Of a stretch of DNA of 64,000 nt, positions 51,365 to 62,065 are shown in pieces. Both the position numbers and the translations under genes were made by a program. Each line of letters starts with the position of its first letter. Position 1 is the first letter of the stretch. Under the pieces are notes generated by a model. The model was not told where the DNA came from. It did no database searches and was given only the letters and a program-made list of their open reading frames with translations. The DNA comes from Paraburkholderia unamae (GTDB lineage: Bacteria; Pseudomonadota; Gammaproteobacteria; Burkholderiales; Burkholderiaceae), in assembly GCF_003268775.1 (NCBI RefSeq), contig NZ_QLSU01000028.1, positions 1 to 64,000 on the forward strand, read 5' to 3'.

Positions 51365-52921
51365 ATGACCGTTCAAGCACGAGTGCGCGCCATCGCAGCC
51401 GGCGCAGTGGCCGCCGCATCGCTGTTCGGTGCGGGCGAGGCGCCGGCGAACACGCTGACCGGCGCGTTCGACACCGGCCCCGCGGGCGCGCCCCAGCAGT
51501 TCAACCCGCTCACCGCCACGGCGGGCTATAGCTGGTTCAACAAGTATTTCGGCACGCTGGTGCTCTACAACGCCGAGATGACGAAGATCGAAGGCGACCT
51601 CGCGAGCGACTGGAACGTATCGCCCGACGGCAAGACGATCACCTTCCATTTGCGCAAAGGTGTGAAGTGGCAGGACGGTCAGCCGTTCACGGCGAAGGAC
51701 GTGAAGTTCACGCTGGATCTGCTGAAGAATCCCGATCTGCCCAACCAGTTCTGGGCGCGTCTTGCGGATATCCAGAGCGTGGCCGTGCCCGACGACAACA
51801 CGGTCGTGCTCACGCTTGGCAAGCCCAACCTCGCGCTGGTCGACGCGCTCACGAACGTTATGATCGTGCCGGAGCACGCGCTCGCCTCGATTCCCGTGAA
51901 GGACCTGCGCACGGCCGCGTGGTGGAAGACGCAGCCGGTGGGCACCGGCCCCTTCAAGTGGGGCAAGTACGTGCCCGACCAGTATGTGGAGCTCGACGCC
52001 AACCCCGGCTACTATCGCGGCCGTCCGCATATCGACGCGCTCATCAACCGCTATTTCAAGGACGATGGCGCCGCCGTGCTCGCGCTCCAGTCGGGCGATA
52101 TTCAGTATAGCTATATGTCGCTCGCGCAGGTGCGCAACACGAAGGCGGAGCGCTTTCGCACCATCGCCGGTCCGTCGCGCGTGGTGAACTACGTCGGCGT
52201 GAATTTCAGCGATCCGCGCTTCAAGGACCTGCGCGTTCGGCAAGCGCTGCTGATGGCGATCGACCGCGCGGGCCTCATCAAGAACCTTTATGCAGGGCAG
52301 GCGCAGGTCGCGAACTGCGTGCTCACCGAGCCGCAATACGTGCCGTCCAACCTCAAGCCGTACGCCTATGATCCGGCCGCGGCGAAACGGCTGCTCGACG
52401 AAGCGGGCTGGAGCAAGTTCGCGGGGCAGCCCATCGAGCTGCTGACGTACTACACCGACCCGGTTTCGCGCAACGCCATGGCCGTGATCCAGGCGATGTT
52501 CGCGGCGGTGGGCGTGAACGTGCAGCCGCGTTTCGTCGACGCGCCGACCTACGGCGAGCTGGTGCGCGCGGGCAAGTTCGCCATGACCTTCGCGGGCACG
52601 ACCAACGGCCCCGACCCCGACGTGCTCAGCAGCGTGCTGATGTCGCAATACGCGCCGCCGCGCGGCTACAACCTCATGCGCGTGAACATGCCGGAGCTCG
52701 ACAAGCTGTTCGACGAAGGGCGCGCCGCGACCGACACCGCCAAACGCTCGAGCGTCTACCAGGACGTGTGCCGCTACACGAACGCCAATCTGCCGTGGCT
52801 GCCGGTGCTCGAAGCGAACCGCTTCGCGGGCGTCTCGACCCAGGTGCAGGACTTCGTGTGGACGCCGGCGCCAGGCGGCGGCCGTTACATGGATCACCCG
52901 GAACGCTGGTCGGTCAAGTAA
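51365..52921 (+). CDS. ABC transporter substrate-binding protein, family 5 (dipeptide/oligopeptide type)
   Basis: A 518-residue periplasmic protein with a Sec signal (about residues 1-28, ending GEAPA). Family-5 features are NVSPDGKTITFHLRKGVKWQ, GTGPFKWGKYVPD and FKDLRVRQALLMAIDRAGL. Related proteins bind peptides, heme, nickel, murein peptides, or sialic acid (SatA). AAGGAG precedes the ATG. Its place among amino-sugar genes suggests a sialic-acid-like or amino-sugar-containing ligand. Confidence 0.87.
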   Translation: MTVQARVRAIAAGAVAAASLFGAGEAPANTLTGAFDTGPAGAPQQFNPLTATAGYSWFNKYFGTLVLYNAEMTKIEGDLASDWNVSPDGKTITFHLRKGVKWQDGQPFTAKDVKFTLDLLKNPDLPNQFWARLADIQSVAVPDDNTVVLTLGKPNLALVDALTNVMIVPEHALASIPVKDLRTAAWWKTQPVGTGPFKWGKYVPDQYVELDANPGYYRGRPHIDALINRYFKDDGAAVLALQSGDIQYSYMSLAQVRNTKAERFRTIAGPSRVVNYVGVNFSDPRFKDLRVRQALLMAIDRAGLIKNLYAGQAQVANCVLTEPQYVPSNLKPYAYDPAAAKRLLDEAGWSKFAGQPIELLTYYTDPVSRNAMAVIQAMFAAVGVNVQPRFVDAPTYGELVRAGKFAMTFAGTTNGPDPDVLSSVLMSQYAPPRGYNLMRVNMPELDKLFDEGRAATDTAKRSSVYQDVCRYTNANLPWLPVLEANRFAGVSTQVQDFVWTPAPGGGRYMDHPERWSVK

Positions 52922-52978
52922 GCGAGGCAACACCGAAATCGTGTCACCCGGTCGCTCGCGGCCGCTAGAAGGGCAAAC

Positions 52979-53932
52979 ATGACTCACTATCTGATCAAGC
53001 GGTTCCTGCTGTACATACCGATCCTGCTGGCGGTGCTCGCCGTCGTGTTCGTGTTCGTTCGCCTCGCGCCGGGCGATCCGGTCGATGCCTTCGCGCCGCC
53101 CGGCCACGATATCTCGGCGGTGCAGAAGGCGGCGTTGCGCCATGAGCTGGGGCTCGACCGCCCGGCCTACGTCCAGTTCGGCTATTGGGTCAAGGAAATG
53201 ACCAAGGGCAATCTGGGCTACCGCTACAAGGACGGCACCTCGGTGAGCCACGATATCGCGTCGCGCATTCCGGCCACGCTGCTGCTGACCGGCACGGGCA
53301 TCGGCATCGGCGTGCTGCTCGGCGTGTTGCTGGGGCTCGTCTCCGCGCATATGGAGGGCAGCATTGTCGATCATGGGCTCTCGCTGCTCGCCTATGTGGG
53401 CGTGAGCGGTCCGGTTTTCCTGCTCGGCATTCTGGCGCTGTACTTCCTTTCCATGACGCTGGGCTGGTTTCCCACCGGCGGCTACACCACGCCGGGCAAG
53501 GGCGGCGCGGCGGACATTCTCTGGCATCTGATCCTGCCCGCCTCGGTGCTGTCGATCCAGTACGTCGCGATCCTCATGCGCTACACGCGGGCGAGCCTGC
53601 TCGAAGTGATGACGCAGGACTATATCCGCACGGGCCGCGCGAAGGGATTGAGCCGCTCGCAGGTGCTCACGCGGCACGCGTTTCGCAATGCGCTCATTCC
53701 GATCGTGACCGTGATCGGCGCGAACTTCGCGAACATCATCGGCGGCGCTGTGTTTCTGGAGACGATCTTTTCGTGGCCGGGCATGGGCACGCTGCTGCTC
53801 GACGGCATCGCCGCGCGCGACTACCCGCTCATCATGGGCATCACCTTGTGGATCGCCATTGCGGTGCTGGTCGTCAACCTGCTGACCGACGTGGTGTATG
53901 CCTTCATCGATCCGCGCATCGCGCTCAACTGA
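52979..53932 (+). CDS. ABC transporter permease, DppB/OppB type
   Basis: A 317-residue inner-membrane protein with six membrane segments. It has the DppB start YLIKRFLLYIPILL, VRLAPGDPVD, and the EAA loop RAKGLSRSQVLTRHAFRNAL. It pairs with the DppC-like permease encoded 29 bp downstream. Confidence 0.92.
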   Translation: MTHYLIKRFLLYIPILLAVLAVVFVFVRLAPGDPVDAFAPPGHDISAVQKAALRHELGLDRPAYVQFGYWVKEMTKGNLGYRYKDGTSVSHDIASRIPATLLLTGTGIGIGVLLGVLLGLVSAHMEGSIVDHGLSLLAYVGVSGPVFLLGILALYFLSMTLGWFPTGGYTTPGKGGAADILWHLILPASVLSIQYVAILMRYTRASLLEVMTQDYIRTGRAKGLSRSQVLTRHAFRNALIPIVTVIGANFANIIGGAVFLETIFSWPGMGTLLLDGIAARDYPLIMGITLWIAIAVLVVNLLTDVVYAFIDPRIALN

Positions 53933-53961
53933 ACCATGCCAGCCTTGATGGAGAGTGCTTC

Positions 53962-54867
53962 ATGCAGCAAAACCTTGCCCTTGCAGGCGCCGCCGCACGC
54001 GGCGAACGCAGGATGAGATCGTCCGTTCTGCGCCGCTTCGCGCGCAACCGGCTCGCGGTGTTCGGCCTCGTCGTATTCGGCCTCGTGGTGTTGCTTTGCG
54101 TGTTCGGCCCGTTCGCGAGCCGCTTCGGTCCGAACACGATCGACCTGAGTTCCGTTTCGCTGCCGCCTTCGGCCACGCACTGGTTCGGCACCGACGAAAC
54201 CGGGCGCGACATGTTCGCGCGCACGCTGGCCGCAGGCCAGGTGTCGCTCACCGTGGGCCTCCTGAGCGCGCTGCTCTCGGTAGTGCTCGGCCTGCTGTTC
54301 GGTGGCGTCGCCGGTTATTTCGGCGGCAAGATCGACATGCTCATCATGCGGCTCGTGGACGTCGTGATGATCTTCCCCACCACCATCGTCCTGCTCACGC
54401 TCGCGGCCGTCCTCGGACCGGGCACGGGCAAGACCATCGTGATCGTCGGCGTGCTCACCGCGCCGCTGGCGGTGCGGCTCGTGCGGGCACGCGTGCTGAC
54501 CGTGCGCGAACTCGACTTCGTGGCGGCGGCGCGGCTGCTCGGCGCGGGGGACGCGTACATCATCGTGCGCCACTGCCTGCCGAACACGACCGATGTGATC
54601 GTCGCGTTCGCGAGCCTGAATTTCGTGTCGGCCATCATGATGGAGGCGGGTTTGAGCTTTCTCGGCCTCGGCGTGCAAATGCCGTTCGCGAGCTGGGGCA
54701 GCCTGCTGAGCCTCACCACCGACGCCTCGATGATGCAGGCCTATCCGTGGATGTGGATGCCCGCGGGAATTCTTATCGTTGTGACGGCGCTCGCCGCCAA
54801 CTTTTTCGGCGACGGACTTCGCGCCGCCTTTGATCCAAAGTCAAACCAGGAACAACACGCAAAATGA
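53962..54867 (+). CDS. ABC transporter permease, DppC/OppC type
   Basis: A 301-residue inner-membrane protein. Markers are FARNRLAVFGLVVFGLV, HWFGTDETGRDMFAR and the EAA loop AAARLLGAGDAYIIVRHCLP. Its stop overlaps the start of the aldolase gene (4 bp), which places that enzyme inside the transporter operon. Confidence 0.92.
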   Translation: MQQNLALAGAAARGERRMRSSVLRRFARNRLAVFGLVVFGLVVLLCVFGPFASRFGPNTIDLSSVSLPPSATHWFGTDETGRDMFARTLAAGQVSLTVGLLSALLSVVLGLLFGGVAGYFGGKIDMLIMRLVDVVMIFPTTIVLLTLAAVLGPGTGKTIVIVGVLTAPLAVRLVRARVLTVRELDFVAAARLLGAGDAYIIVRHCLPNTTDVIVAFASLNFVSAIMMEAGLSFLGLGVQMPFASWGSLLSLTTDASMMQAYPWMWMPAGILIVVTALAANFFGDGLRAAFDPKSNQEQHAK

Positions 54868-55793
54868 CCCAGTTTTCCCTGCACGGCATCGTGCCGCCCG
54901 TCGTCACGCCCCTCACCACGGACATGGAGGTCGACGCGCCTTCGCTGCGCCGCGTGGTGCGCCATCTGATCGACGGCGGCGTGCACGGTCTGTTCATTCT
55001 CGGCTCGTCGAGCGAAGTGGTGTTTCTCGACGCGCAGCGCCGCGCCGAAGTGATCCGTATCGTTATGGAAGAGGCCGGCGGCCGCGTGCCCGTGATCGCG
55101 GGCGTGATCGACATCGCCACCGACCGCTGCATCCAGCACGCTCGCGAGGCGCGCGCGCTCGGCGTCGATGCGCTCGTGCTCACCGCGCCGTTCTACACGC
55201 GCACCTCGCAGGCCGAGATCGTCGATCACTTCTGCTACGTGCGCGACGCCGTGGATCTGCCGCTCATCGCCTACGACATTCCGGTGTGCGTGAACATCAA
55301 ATTGGAACGCGAGACGCTGCACAAGCTGTACGCGCGCAAGGCCATCGTGGGCCTGAAGGACAGCAGCGGCGACGACGGCAACATGCGCATGGTCATGCGC
55401 GATTTCGCGGCGCATCCGGACTTCGCAGTCCTGACCGGATCGGAAATCACGGTGGACTACGCCCTGCTCGGCGGCGGCCACGGCGCGGTTCCCGGCCTCG
55501 CCAACGTGGACCCGGCCGGCTATGTGCGGCTTTACGACGCCGCGCGCAAGGGCGACTGGGCGGCGGCGCGCGCCGAGCAGCAGCGCCTGATCGAGTTGTT
55601 CGAGATCGTGTTCCAGGGCTATCCCGACACGAGCCGCAACGCCTCGGGCGTGGGCGGCTTCAAGACGGCCATGCAGATGATGGGCCTCATCACCCATCGC
55701 CACATGAGCCGCCCGAATGCGGTGCTGAGCGACGCGCACGCCGCGAAGGTGCGCGCCATTGTCGAAAAGAGCGGACTCTTGCGGGCGGGCTGA
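54864..55793 (+). CDS. DapA/NanA-superfamily lyase (N-acetylneuraminate lyase-like)
   Basis: A 309-residue class I aldolase. The Schiff-base lysine lies in IVGLKDSSGD and the catalytic Tyr in LIAYDIP. The carboxylate-binding loop reads GSSSE where the family usually has GSTGE. Enzymes of this group cleave sialic acids or 2-keto-3-deoxy sugar acids to pyruvate and an aldehyde, or condense pyruvate (DapA). Insertion between transporter genes in an operon with NanE, a ROK kinase, NagA and a deaminase makes a lyase for an N-acylneuraminate-like sugar most likely. Confidence 0.82.
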   Translation: MTQFSLHGIVPPVVTPLTTDMEVDAPSLRRVVRHLIDGGVHGLFILGSSSEVVFLDAQRRAEVIRIVMEEAGGRVPVIAGVIDIATDRCIQHAREARALGVDALVLTAPFYTRTSQAEIVDHFCYVRDAVDLPLIAYDIPVCVNIKLERETLHKLYARKAIVGLKDSSGDDGNMRMVMRDFAAHPDFAVLTGSEITVDYALLGGGHGAVPGLANVDPAGYVRLYDAARKGDWAAARAEQQRLIELFEIVFQGYPDTSRNASGVGGFKTAMQMMGLITHRHMSRPNAVLSDAHAAKVRAIVEKSGLLRAG

Positions 55794-55794
55794 C

Positions 55795-56804
<1,010 letters not shown>

Positions 56805-56808
<4 letters not shown>

Positions 56809-57851
56809 ACGGTATCGACGCGAACGATGAGGCCGGCGTGCGGCCCATTCTCTCTTTCGAGCAGGTGTGCCGCGAGTTTCCCGTGCGCCAGGCGTTCCTG
56901 CGCGCGCCGGTGGCGCTGCATGCGCTGACCGGCGTGTCGTTCGACGTGAAGCCCGGCGAGATCGTCGGGATCGTGGGCGAGTCGGGCAGCGGCAAGTCGA
57001 CGCTCGGGCGCATCGCGCTCGGCATGATGGCGCCCACGAGCGGCACGGTGCGCTACCAGGGGCAGGACCTGGCGGGGCTGCGCGGGCGCGCGCTGCGCGA
57101 GGTGCGGCGCGACATGCAGATGATTTTCCAGGACCCCAATTCGAGCCTGAATGGCCGCATGACCATCGAGCAGAGCCTGCTCGAACCGTTCGTGCTCCAC
57201 AAACTCGGCACGGGCGTGGAGCGGCGCGCCGAAATCGCGCGGCTGCTCGACGTGGTCGGGCTGCCGGCTTCGGTGCTGCGGCGCTATCCGCATGAATTGT
57301 CGGGCGGGCAGAAGCAGCGCGTCGTGATCGCGCGGGCCTTGACGCTCAAGCCGAAGGTGCTGGTGGCCGATGAAGCCGTGGCCGCGCTCGACGTGTCGGT
57401 CAAGGCGCAGATCGTCAATCTGCTGCTGGAACTGCGTCGCTCGCTGGACCTGGCCATTCTCTTCGTCTCGCACGACCTGCCCATCGTGCAGAGCATGTGC
57501 GACCGCGTGCTCGTGCTGTATCTCGGCCGCGTGATGGAGCTCGCGAGCCGCGCGGGCATTCGCGACGGCGGCTTGCATCCTTATACGCAGGCGCTCACGC
57601 GCAGCTCGCCCGTGCCCGACCCCGCGCGGCGTCTTGCGGGCGAGGATCTGCTCAAGGGCGAAGTGCCCAGCCCGCTGAATCCGCCGCCGGGCTGCGTGTT
57701 TCACACGCGCTGCCCGCGCGCAATGCCTTCGTGCAAGAGCACCGTGCCGCCGCTCGTGCACCGGGAGGATCGCCACGAAGTCGCTTGCCTGCTGTATGGC
57801 GAGTCGTCCGGCGTGCCGCTCGCGCCAGTCGTGCCGCTCACGCCCGCGTGA
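56805..57851 (+). CDS. ABC transporter ATP-binding protein, DppF/OppF type
   Basis: A 348-residue ATPase. Walker A GESGSGKST, signature LSGGQKQRVVIARAL, Walker B VLVADEAVAALD (Ala where Pro is common), and the C-terminal cysteine motif FHTRCPRAMPSC. It overlaps the preceding ATPase gene by 4 bp and completes the importer. Confidence 0.93.
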
Positions 57852-57883
57852 GCGCCTGCGCGCCGTCTCTTGATCGAACTCCT

Positions 57884-58861
57884 ATGTCCTCCAGACATCT
57901 GCTCGACCCGGCGTTCCAGTCGCTTGCCGACGCCTCGCCGCCCGACCTGTGCGGCGAGCGCCTGCCCGAGCGCCGCGCGCTTGCCGCGCACTGGGCGCGT
58001 GAGGCGCAACACGCTGCGGCGCTCGATGACCGCGACGTCAGCGTTCACACGCGGCACGTGAGCGGTCCGCCCGGCGCGCCGCCCGTGCGCGTGGTGATTT
58101 ACACGCCGCCTGCGCCGGACGCGGCCACCGTGCCCACGGGCAAGCTGCCCGCGCTCGTGCATCTGCATGGCGGCGGCATGGTCATGGGGCAGCCCGAGAA
58201 CGCGCACGGGCGCAACCTTCGCCTCGCGGCCGAGGTGCGTTGCGTGGTGGTGTCGGTGGACTACCGGCTCGCGCCGGAAACGCCGCTGCCCGGCGCGGTG
58301 GAGGATGCCTACGCGGTGCTGCGCTGGGTGCACGACCACGCGCCTATGCTTGGAGTGGATCGCACGCGACTGGCCGTGGCGGGCGAGAGCGCGGGTGGGG
58401 GCATCGCGGCGGCGCTCGCGTTGCTCGCGCGCGAGCGCGGCGAAATCGCGCTGCGCTTTCAGTTGCTGACTTACCCGATGCTCGACGACCGCACCGGCTC
58501 GACGGGCCCGGTGTCGCCTTACGCGGGCGAGTTCGTCTGGACACCGGCATCGAACCGCTTTGGCTGGCGCGCGGCGCTGGCCGGGGAGCCGGGAGGGCTG
58601 CACGTGAGCGCCTATGCCGCGCCTGCGCGGGCGCAAAGCCTGGCCGATCTTCCGGCGGCGTTCATCGCGCTCGGCGCGCTCGACTTGTTCGCGGCGGAGA
58701 ACCTCGCTTATGCAGGACGACTGATCGATGCGGGCGTGCCGACCGAATTGCATGTGTATCCGGGCGCGCCACACGGTTTCGACTCGGTCGAAGACACGCG
58801 GGCCTCGCAGGATTGCTGGCGGGCCACGGTAAGCGCGCTTGCGCGGGCGCTTCATGCCTGA
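57884..58861 (+). CDS. alpha/beta-hydrolase (HSL/acetyl-esterase family)
   Basis: A 325-residue esterase. The oxyanion motif HGGGMVMG, the nucleophile elbow GESAGGG and the late catalytic residues in DLFAAEN and PHGFDS are all in place. No signal peptide, so cytoplasmic. Within an amino-sugar operon it may remove O-acetyl groups from sialic acids or similar sugars; that is inferred from context. Confidence 0.85.
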   Translation: MSSRHLLDPAFQSLADASPPDLCGERLPERRALAAHWAREAQHAAALDDRDVSVHTRHVSGPPGAPPVRVVIYTPPAPDAATVPTGKLPALVHLHGGGMVMGQPENAHGRNLRLAAEVRCVVVSVDYRLAPETPLPGAVEDAYAVLRWVHDHAPMLGVDRTRLAVAGESAGGGIAAALALLARERGEIALRFQLLTYPMLDDRTGSTGPVSPYAGEFVWTPASNRFGWRAALAGEPGGLHVSAYAAPARAQSLADLPAAFIALGALDLFAAENLAYAGRLIDAGVPTELHVYPGAPHGFDSVEDTRASQDCWRATVSALARALHA

Positions 58862-58900
58862 CGCGGCGACGTACGGCGACGCATCAAACGAGCGCTTCCG

Positions 58901-59425
58901 ATGAATATTCCCTGGCAGGACATCATGCCCGACGCGGACAGCGCCATGCCGCTCTACTTGCAGATGGCGGGCAAGCTCACGGCCGCGATTCGCGGCGGCG
59001 CGTGGCAGGCTGGCGACGCGCTGCCTTCCGAGCGCACCCTGGCGAGCGCCTTGAAGGTCTCGCGCATCACCATGCGCCGGGCGATGACGCTGCTGGTGCG
59101 CGACGGGCTGGTGCGCCGCGTTCGCGGGTCCGGCACGTTCATCGCGCCGCCCGCGGCCGGTACGGCCACGCCGCCCGCTGCCAGAAGCGGCGTGCGCTGT
59201 GTCTCGCGTACGATCCGCGCCGCGAGCGACGAGGAGGCGCGCCTGCTCGGCCTCGCGCCGGGCGAACGCGTCGCGGCGATTCAACGCCTGCGCTACGTGG
59301 GCGGCGTGGCGGTGGCGCTCGAAGCGCTGGTGCTGCCGGCCAGCCTGCCGCCGCTCGATTATCTACAGGATTACTACGAGTTGACCGCGCAATGGCGCGA
59401 GCCGCTCACTTCAACCGGCCATTGA
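58901..59425 (+). CDS. GntR/HutC-family regulator with truncated effector domain
   Basis: A 174-residue protein. The GntR winged HTH is complete (about 15-80, ALPSERTLASALKVSRITMRRAM). The UTRA effector domain starts (about 95-160, LGLAPGERVAAIQRLRYV) but stops after some 75 residues, while full HutC-type proteins are near 240. The ending QWREPLTSTGH does not look like UTRA, and the next gene starts 1 bp after the stop, so no remnant remains. It is the only regulator in the cluster and the natural candidate for the AGATATC palindromes; it may lack normal inducer control. Confidence 0.78.
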   Translation: MNIPWQDIMPDADSAMPLYLQMAGKLTAAIRGGAWQAGDALPSERTLASALKVSRITMRRAMTLLVRDGLVRRVRGSGTFIAPPAAGTATPPAARSGVRCVSRTIRAASDEEARLLGLAPGERVAAIQRLRYVGGVAVALEALVLPASLPPLDYLQDYYELTAQWREPLTSTGH

Positions 59426-59426
59426 C

Positions 59427-60530
59427 ATGCTCAGCGGAAACCTACTCACGACGGACGGCTGGATTCGCGGCCGTCTTCACATTCAGGACGGACGCATCGC
59501 GGCGCTCGAAGGCGAGCCCGCCGATCCGGCGGGCAACGGCGAGCCCTGCATCCTGCCGGGCTTCATCGACCTGCACGTACATGGCGGCGGCGGCGCCGAC
59601 GTCATGGAAGGCTCGGCCGCCGTGGCGACCATGGCGCGCCTGCATGCGCGCCACGGCACCACCAGCCTGCTCGCCACGACGGTCACGGCGCCGCGCGCGG
59701 AACTGCGGCGTGTGCTCGCCGACCTCGGCGACCATGCGCGCACGCGCAGCGCGGGCGGCGCGCGGGTGCTGGGCGTGCACCTCGAAGGACCGTATATCAA
59801 CCCCGGGCGTCTGGGCGCGCAACCGGACGCCGCGGTCGCCGCCGTGCTCGACGAGGTGCTGGACTATCTCGCGCTCGCACCGGTGCGCATCGTCACGCTC
59901 GCACCCGAAATCGCGGGGCACATGGAGATCATTCGCGCGCTTGCCGGGCGCGGCGTGCGCGTGCAGATCGGCCACTCGGCGGGCACGTATGAAGACGGCG
60001 TGCGCGCGCTCGAACATGGCGCGGCGGGCTTCACGCACCTGTTCAATGCGATGTCGCCGCTGCATCACCGCAATCCGGGCATGGTGGGCGCGGCGCTCGC
60101 GCATGCGGACTACGCGGAGATCATTCCCGACCTGGTGCACGTGCATCCCGGTGCGATCCAGGCGGCGGCCCGCGCGATTCCGCGCCTTTACGCCGTGACC
60201 GACAGCACCGCGGCGGCGGGCATGCCCGACGGCGCATACCGGCTCGGCAGCCAGCACGTCACGAAGTGCATGGGCGGCGTGCGCCTCGCCGACGGCACGC
60301 TCGCGGGCAGCACGCTGACCATGGACCAGGCGCTGCGCAATCTCGTGTCGATCGGGCTGCCGCTCGCCGACGTGTCCCACCATTTGTCGCGCCACGCGGC
60401 CGACTACCTCGGTCTGGCCGATCGTGGGCGCATCGCGCCCGGAGCCTGGGCCGATCTCGTCGTGCTCGACCGCGCCCTGGCGCTCACCGCCACTTTCGTA
60501 GAAGGAGAACGGATTGTCGAAGATGCTTGA
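59427..60530 (+). CDS. nagA: N-acetylglucosamine-6-phosphate deacetylase
   Basis: A 367-residue amidohydrolase. Metal and active-site motifs are FIDLHVHGGGGADVME, LEGPYINPGRLGA, IGHSAGTYEDG, THLFNAMSPLHHRNPG and the catalytic Asp in VTDSTAAAGMPDG. It removes acetate from GlcNAc-6-phosphate, the product of NanE. Its 3' end overlaps the next gene by 17 bp. Confidence 0.93.
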   Translation: MLSGNLLTTDGWIRGRLHIQDGRIAALEGEPADPAGNGEPCILPGFIDLHVHGGGGADVMEGSAAVATMARLHARHGTTSLLATTVTAPRAELRRVLADLGDHARTRSAGGARVLGVHLEGPYINPGRLGAQPDAAVAAVLDEVLDYLALAPVRIVTLAPEIAGHMEIIRALAGRGVRVQIGHSAGTYEDGVRALEHGAAGFTHLFNAMSPLHHRNPGMVGAALAHADYAEIIPDLVHVHPGAIQAAARAIPRLYAVTDSTAAAGMPDGAYRLGSQHVTKCMGGVRLADGTLAGSTLTMDQALRNLVSIGLPLADVSHHLSRHAADYLGLADRGRIAPGAWADLVVLDRALALTATFVEGERIVEDA

Positions 60531-61530
60531 AGAGGCGCTCGCCGCGCCTGCCGTCGTCGCCGCGCAGTTAGCCGACCCGTCGCGGGTCGAGGCGCTCGCC
60601 GCCTTGCTCACCGAACGCGCGCCGCAGGTCGCCTTGACCGTTGCGCGCGGCAGCTCGGACCATGCCGCGAGCTATTTCGCCTCGCTCGCCATGAACTGGC
60701 TGGGCGTGCCGGTGGCCTCGTTGCCGATGTCGGTCGCGACGCTGCGGCGCGCCCCGTTGCGCGTGGGTGGGCAACTCGCGCTGGCTTTCTCGCAGTCGGG
60801 CCGCAGCCCCGATCTCGTGGGCGCGATGGCCGCGTTGCGCGAGGCCGGCGCGCTGACCGTGGCCGCCGTCAACGCTCCCGATTCGCCGCTCGCCGCGGCG
60901 TGTGAATGGCATCTGCCGCTCGCGGCCGGTCCGGAACTGAGCGTGGCCGCCACCAAGAGTTATGTGGCGATGCTCGCGTTGTCGGCGCAACTCGTCGCGG
61001 CGTGGTCGCGCGAGCGCGCCTTGAGCGAGGCCCTGGCCACCTTGCCCGCCGCGCTGCATGCCGCATGTGAACTCGACTGGCACAGCGCAATCGACGCGTT
61101 GTGCGAAGCCGACCGCATGATCGTGATCGGCCGTGGGCCGGGACTGGCGATCGCGCAGGAAGCCGCATTGAAGCTCAAGGAGACCTCCGGCATCCAGGCC
61201 GAGGCGTTTTCCGGCGCGGAAGTGCGCCACGGCCCCATGGAACTCATCGACCGCGCGTATCCGCTGCTGGTATTCGCGCCGCGCGGCCCGGAGCAGGACG
61301 GCCTGCTGCAACTCGCGCACGACATGCGCGAGCGCGGCGCGCGCGTGCTGCTGGCCGCGCCGTCTGCCGTGCCCGGTGCGAACCTGCCGCTGCTCGAAAC
61401 GGGTCACGAGGCGCTCGACCCGATCGCCGCGATCCTGCCGTTCTACGTGATGGCGGCGGGTCTCGCCGCCGCGCGCGGGCGCAACCCGGACACGCCGCGT
61501 CATCTGAACAAGGTCACCCAAACACTTTGA
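60514..61530 (+). CDS. SIS-domain sugar isomerase/deaminase (NagB-II / GlmS-C-like)
   Basis: A 338-residue protein with two SIS domains (about 25-165 and 190-325). Sugar-phosphate-binding motifs are ARGSSDHAA, FSQSGRSPD, ELSVAATKSY and LKLKETSGIQAEAFSGAEVRHGP. It resembles the isomerase half of GlmS without the glutaminase, that is, a glucosamine-6-phosphate deaminase of the NagB-II type. The start is TTG: AGGAG lies 6 nt upstream of it, and it gives the usual MSKMLEEALAAP; the ATG at 60523 is too far from that site. Confidence 0.87.
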   Translation: MSKMLEEALAAPAVVAAQLADPSRVEALAALLTERAPQVALTVARGSSDHAASYFASLAMNWLGVPVASLPMSVATLRRAPLRVGGQLALAFSQSGRSPDLVGAMAALREAGALTVAAVNAPDSPLAAACEWHLPLAAGPELSVAATKSYVAMLALSAQLVAAWSRERALSEALATLPAALHAACELDWHSAIDALCEADRMIVIGRGPGLAIAQEAALKLKETSGIQAEAFSGAEVRHGPMELIDRAYPLLVFAPRGPEQDGLLQLAHDMRERGARVLLAAPSAVPGANLPLLETGHEALDPIAAILPFYVMAAGLAAARGRNPDTPRHLNKVTQTL

Positions 61531-61541
61531 TCTAGCCGTCA

Positions 61542-61588
61542 GGCCGCACCGGCGTCGTTGCGCCGGTGGGCCGCGGTTCGGTTTTTTT
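61542..61588 (+). terminator. terminator of the amino-sugar operon
   Basis: GC-rich stem CACCGGCG / CGCCGGTG, which can extend with GGCC on both sides, followed 9 nt later by a run of seven T residues. It lies 12 bp after the SIS gene stop. Confidence 0.75.
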
Positions 61589-61629
61589 AGTTCGGCTTTT
61601 CAGTCAGCAGGCAAACCAGGGAGGACACA

Positions 61630-61989
61630 ATGAAGCGAAAAGCAATGGGGTGGGTCGTGGCGGGAGCGGTCATGCTCGCGGTGGCGTGCCAGGTCTCGGC
61701 GCAACCGTCGCCGGGCTCGGACAGCGGCGTGGCGGCGAGCGGCGCGGAGTCGAATATCAAGGCGACCAAGGCGGCCAACCGCAAGCTGCGCCGCGACGTG
61801 CTGCGCGCGTTGGCGAAAACGCCGGGCCTGAACAATGAACGCATCTCCGTGCGCGCCAACGGCGGGGCGGTGACGCTGAGCGGTTCGGTGCCGGTGGCCG
61901 ACCAGATCCAGAAGGCCGGCGATGCAGCGCGTCAGGTGAGCGGCGTGAGCTCGCTCAGCAATCGCATCACTCTGCGCTCGTATAACTGA
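61630..61989 (+). CDS. periplasmic BON-domain protein
   Basis: A 119-residue protein with a Sec signal (about residues 1-25, cleaved near VSAQ) and one BON domain (about 50-118, with VRANGGAVTLSGSVP and VSGVSSLSNRITL). BON domains bind phospholipid or stabilise the envelope (OsmY, YgaU, DolP types). A GGGAGGA lies before the ATG. Likely monocistronic, between two terminators or gene ends. Confidence 0.85.
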   Translation: MKRKAMGWVVAGAVMLAVACQVSAQPSPGSDSGVAASGAESNIKATKAANRKLRRDVLRALAKTPGLNNERISVRANGGAVTLSGSVPVADQIQKAGDAARQVSGVSSLSNRITLRSYN

Positions 61990-62065
61990 GCGGTTGTTGG
62001 CGGTTGTTACCCGTTGATATCGATGCAGGTTGCGACGGCGCGCCATGCGCCGTCGCATCGGTATC

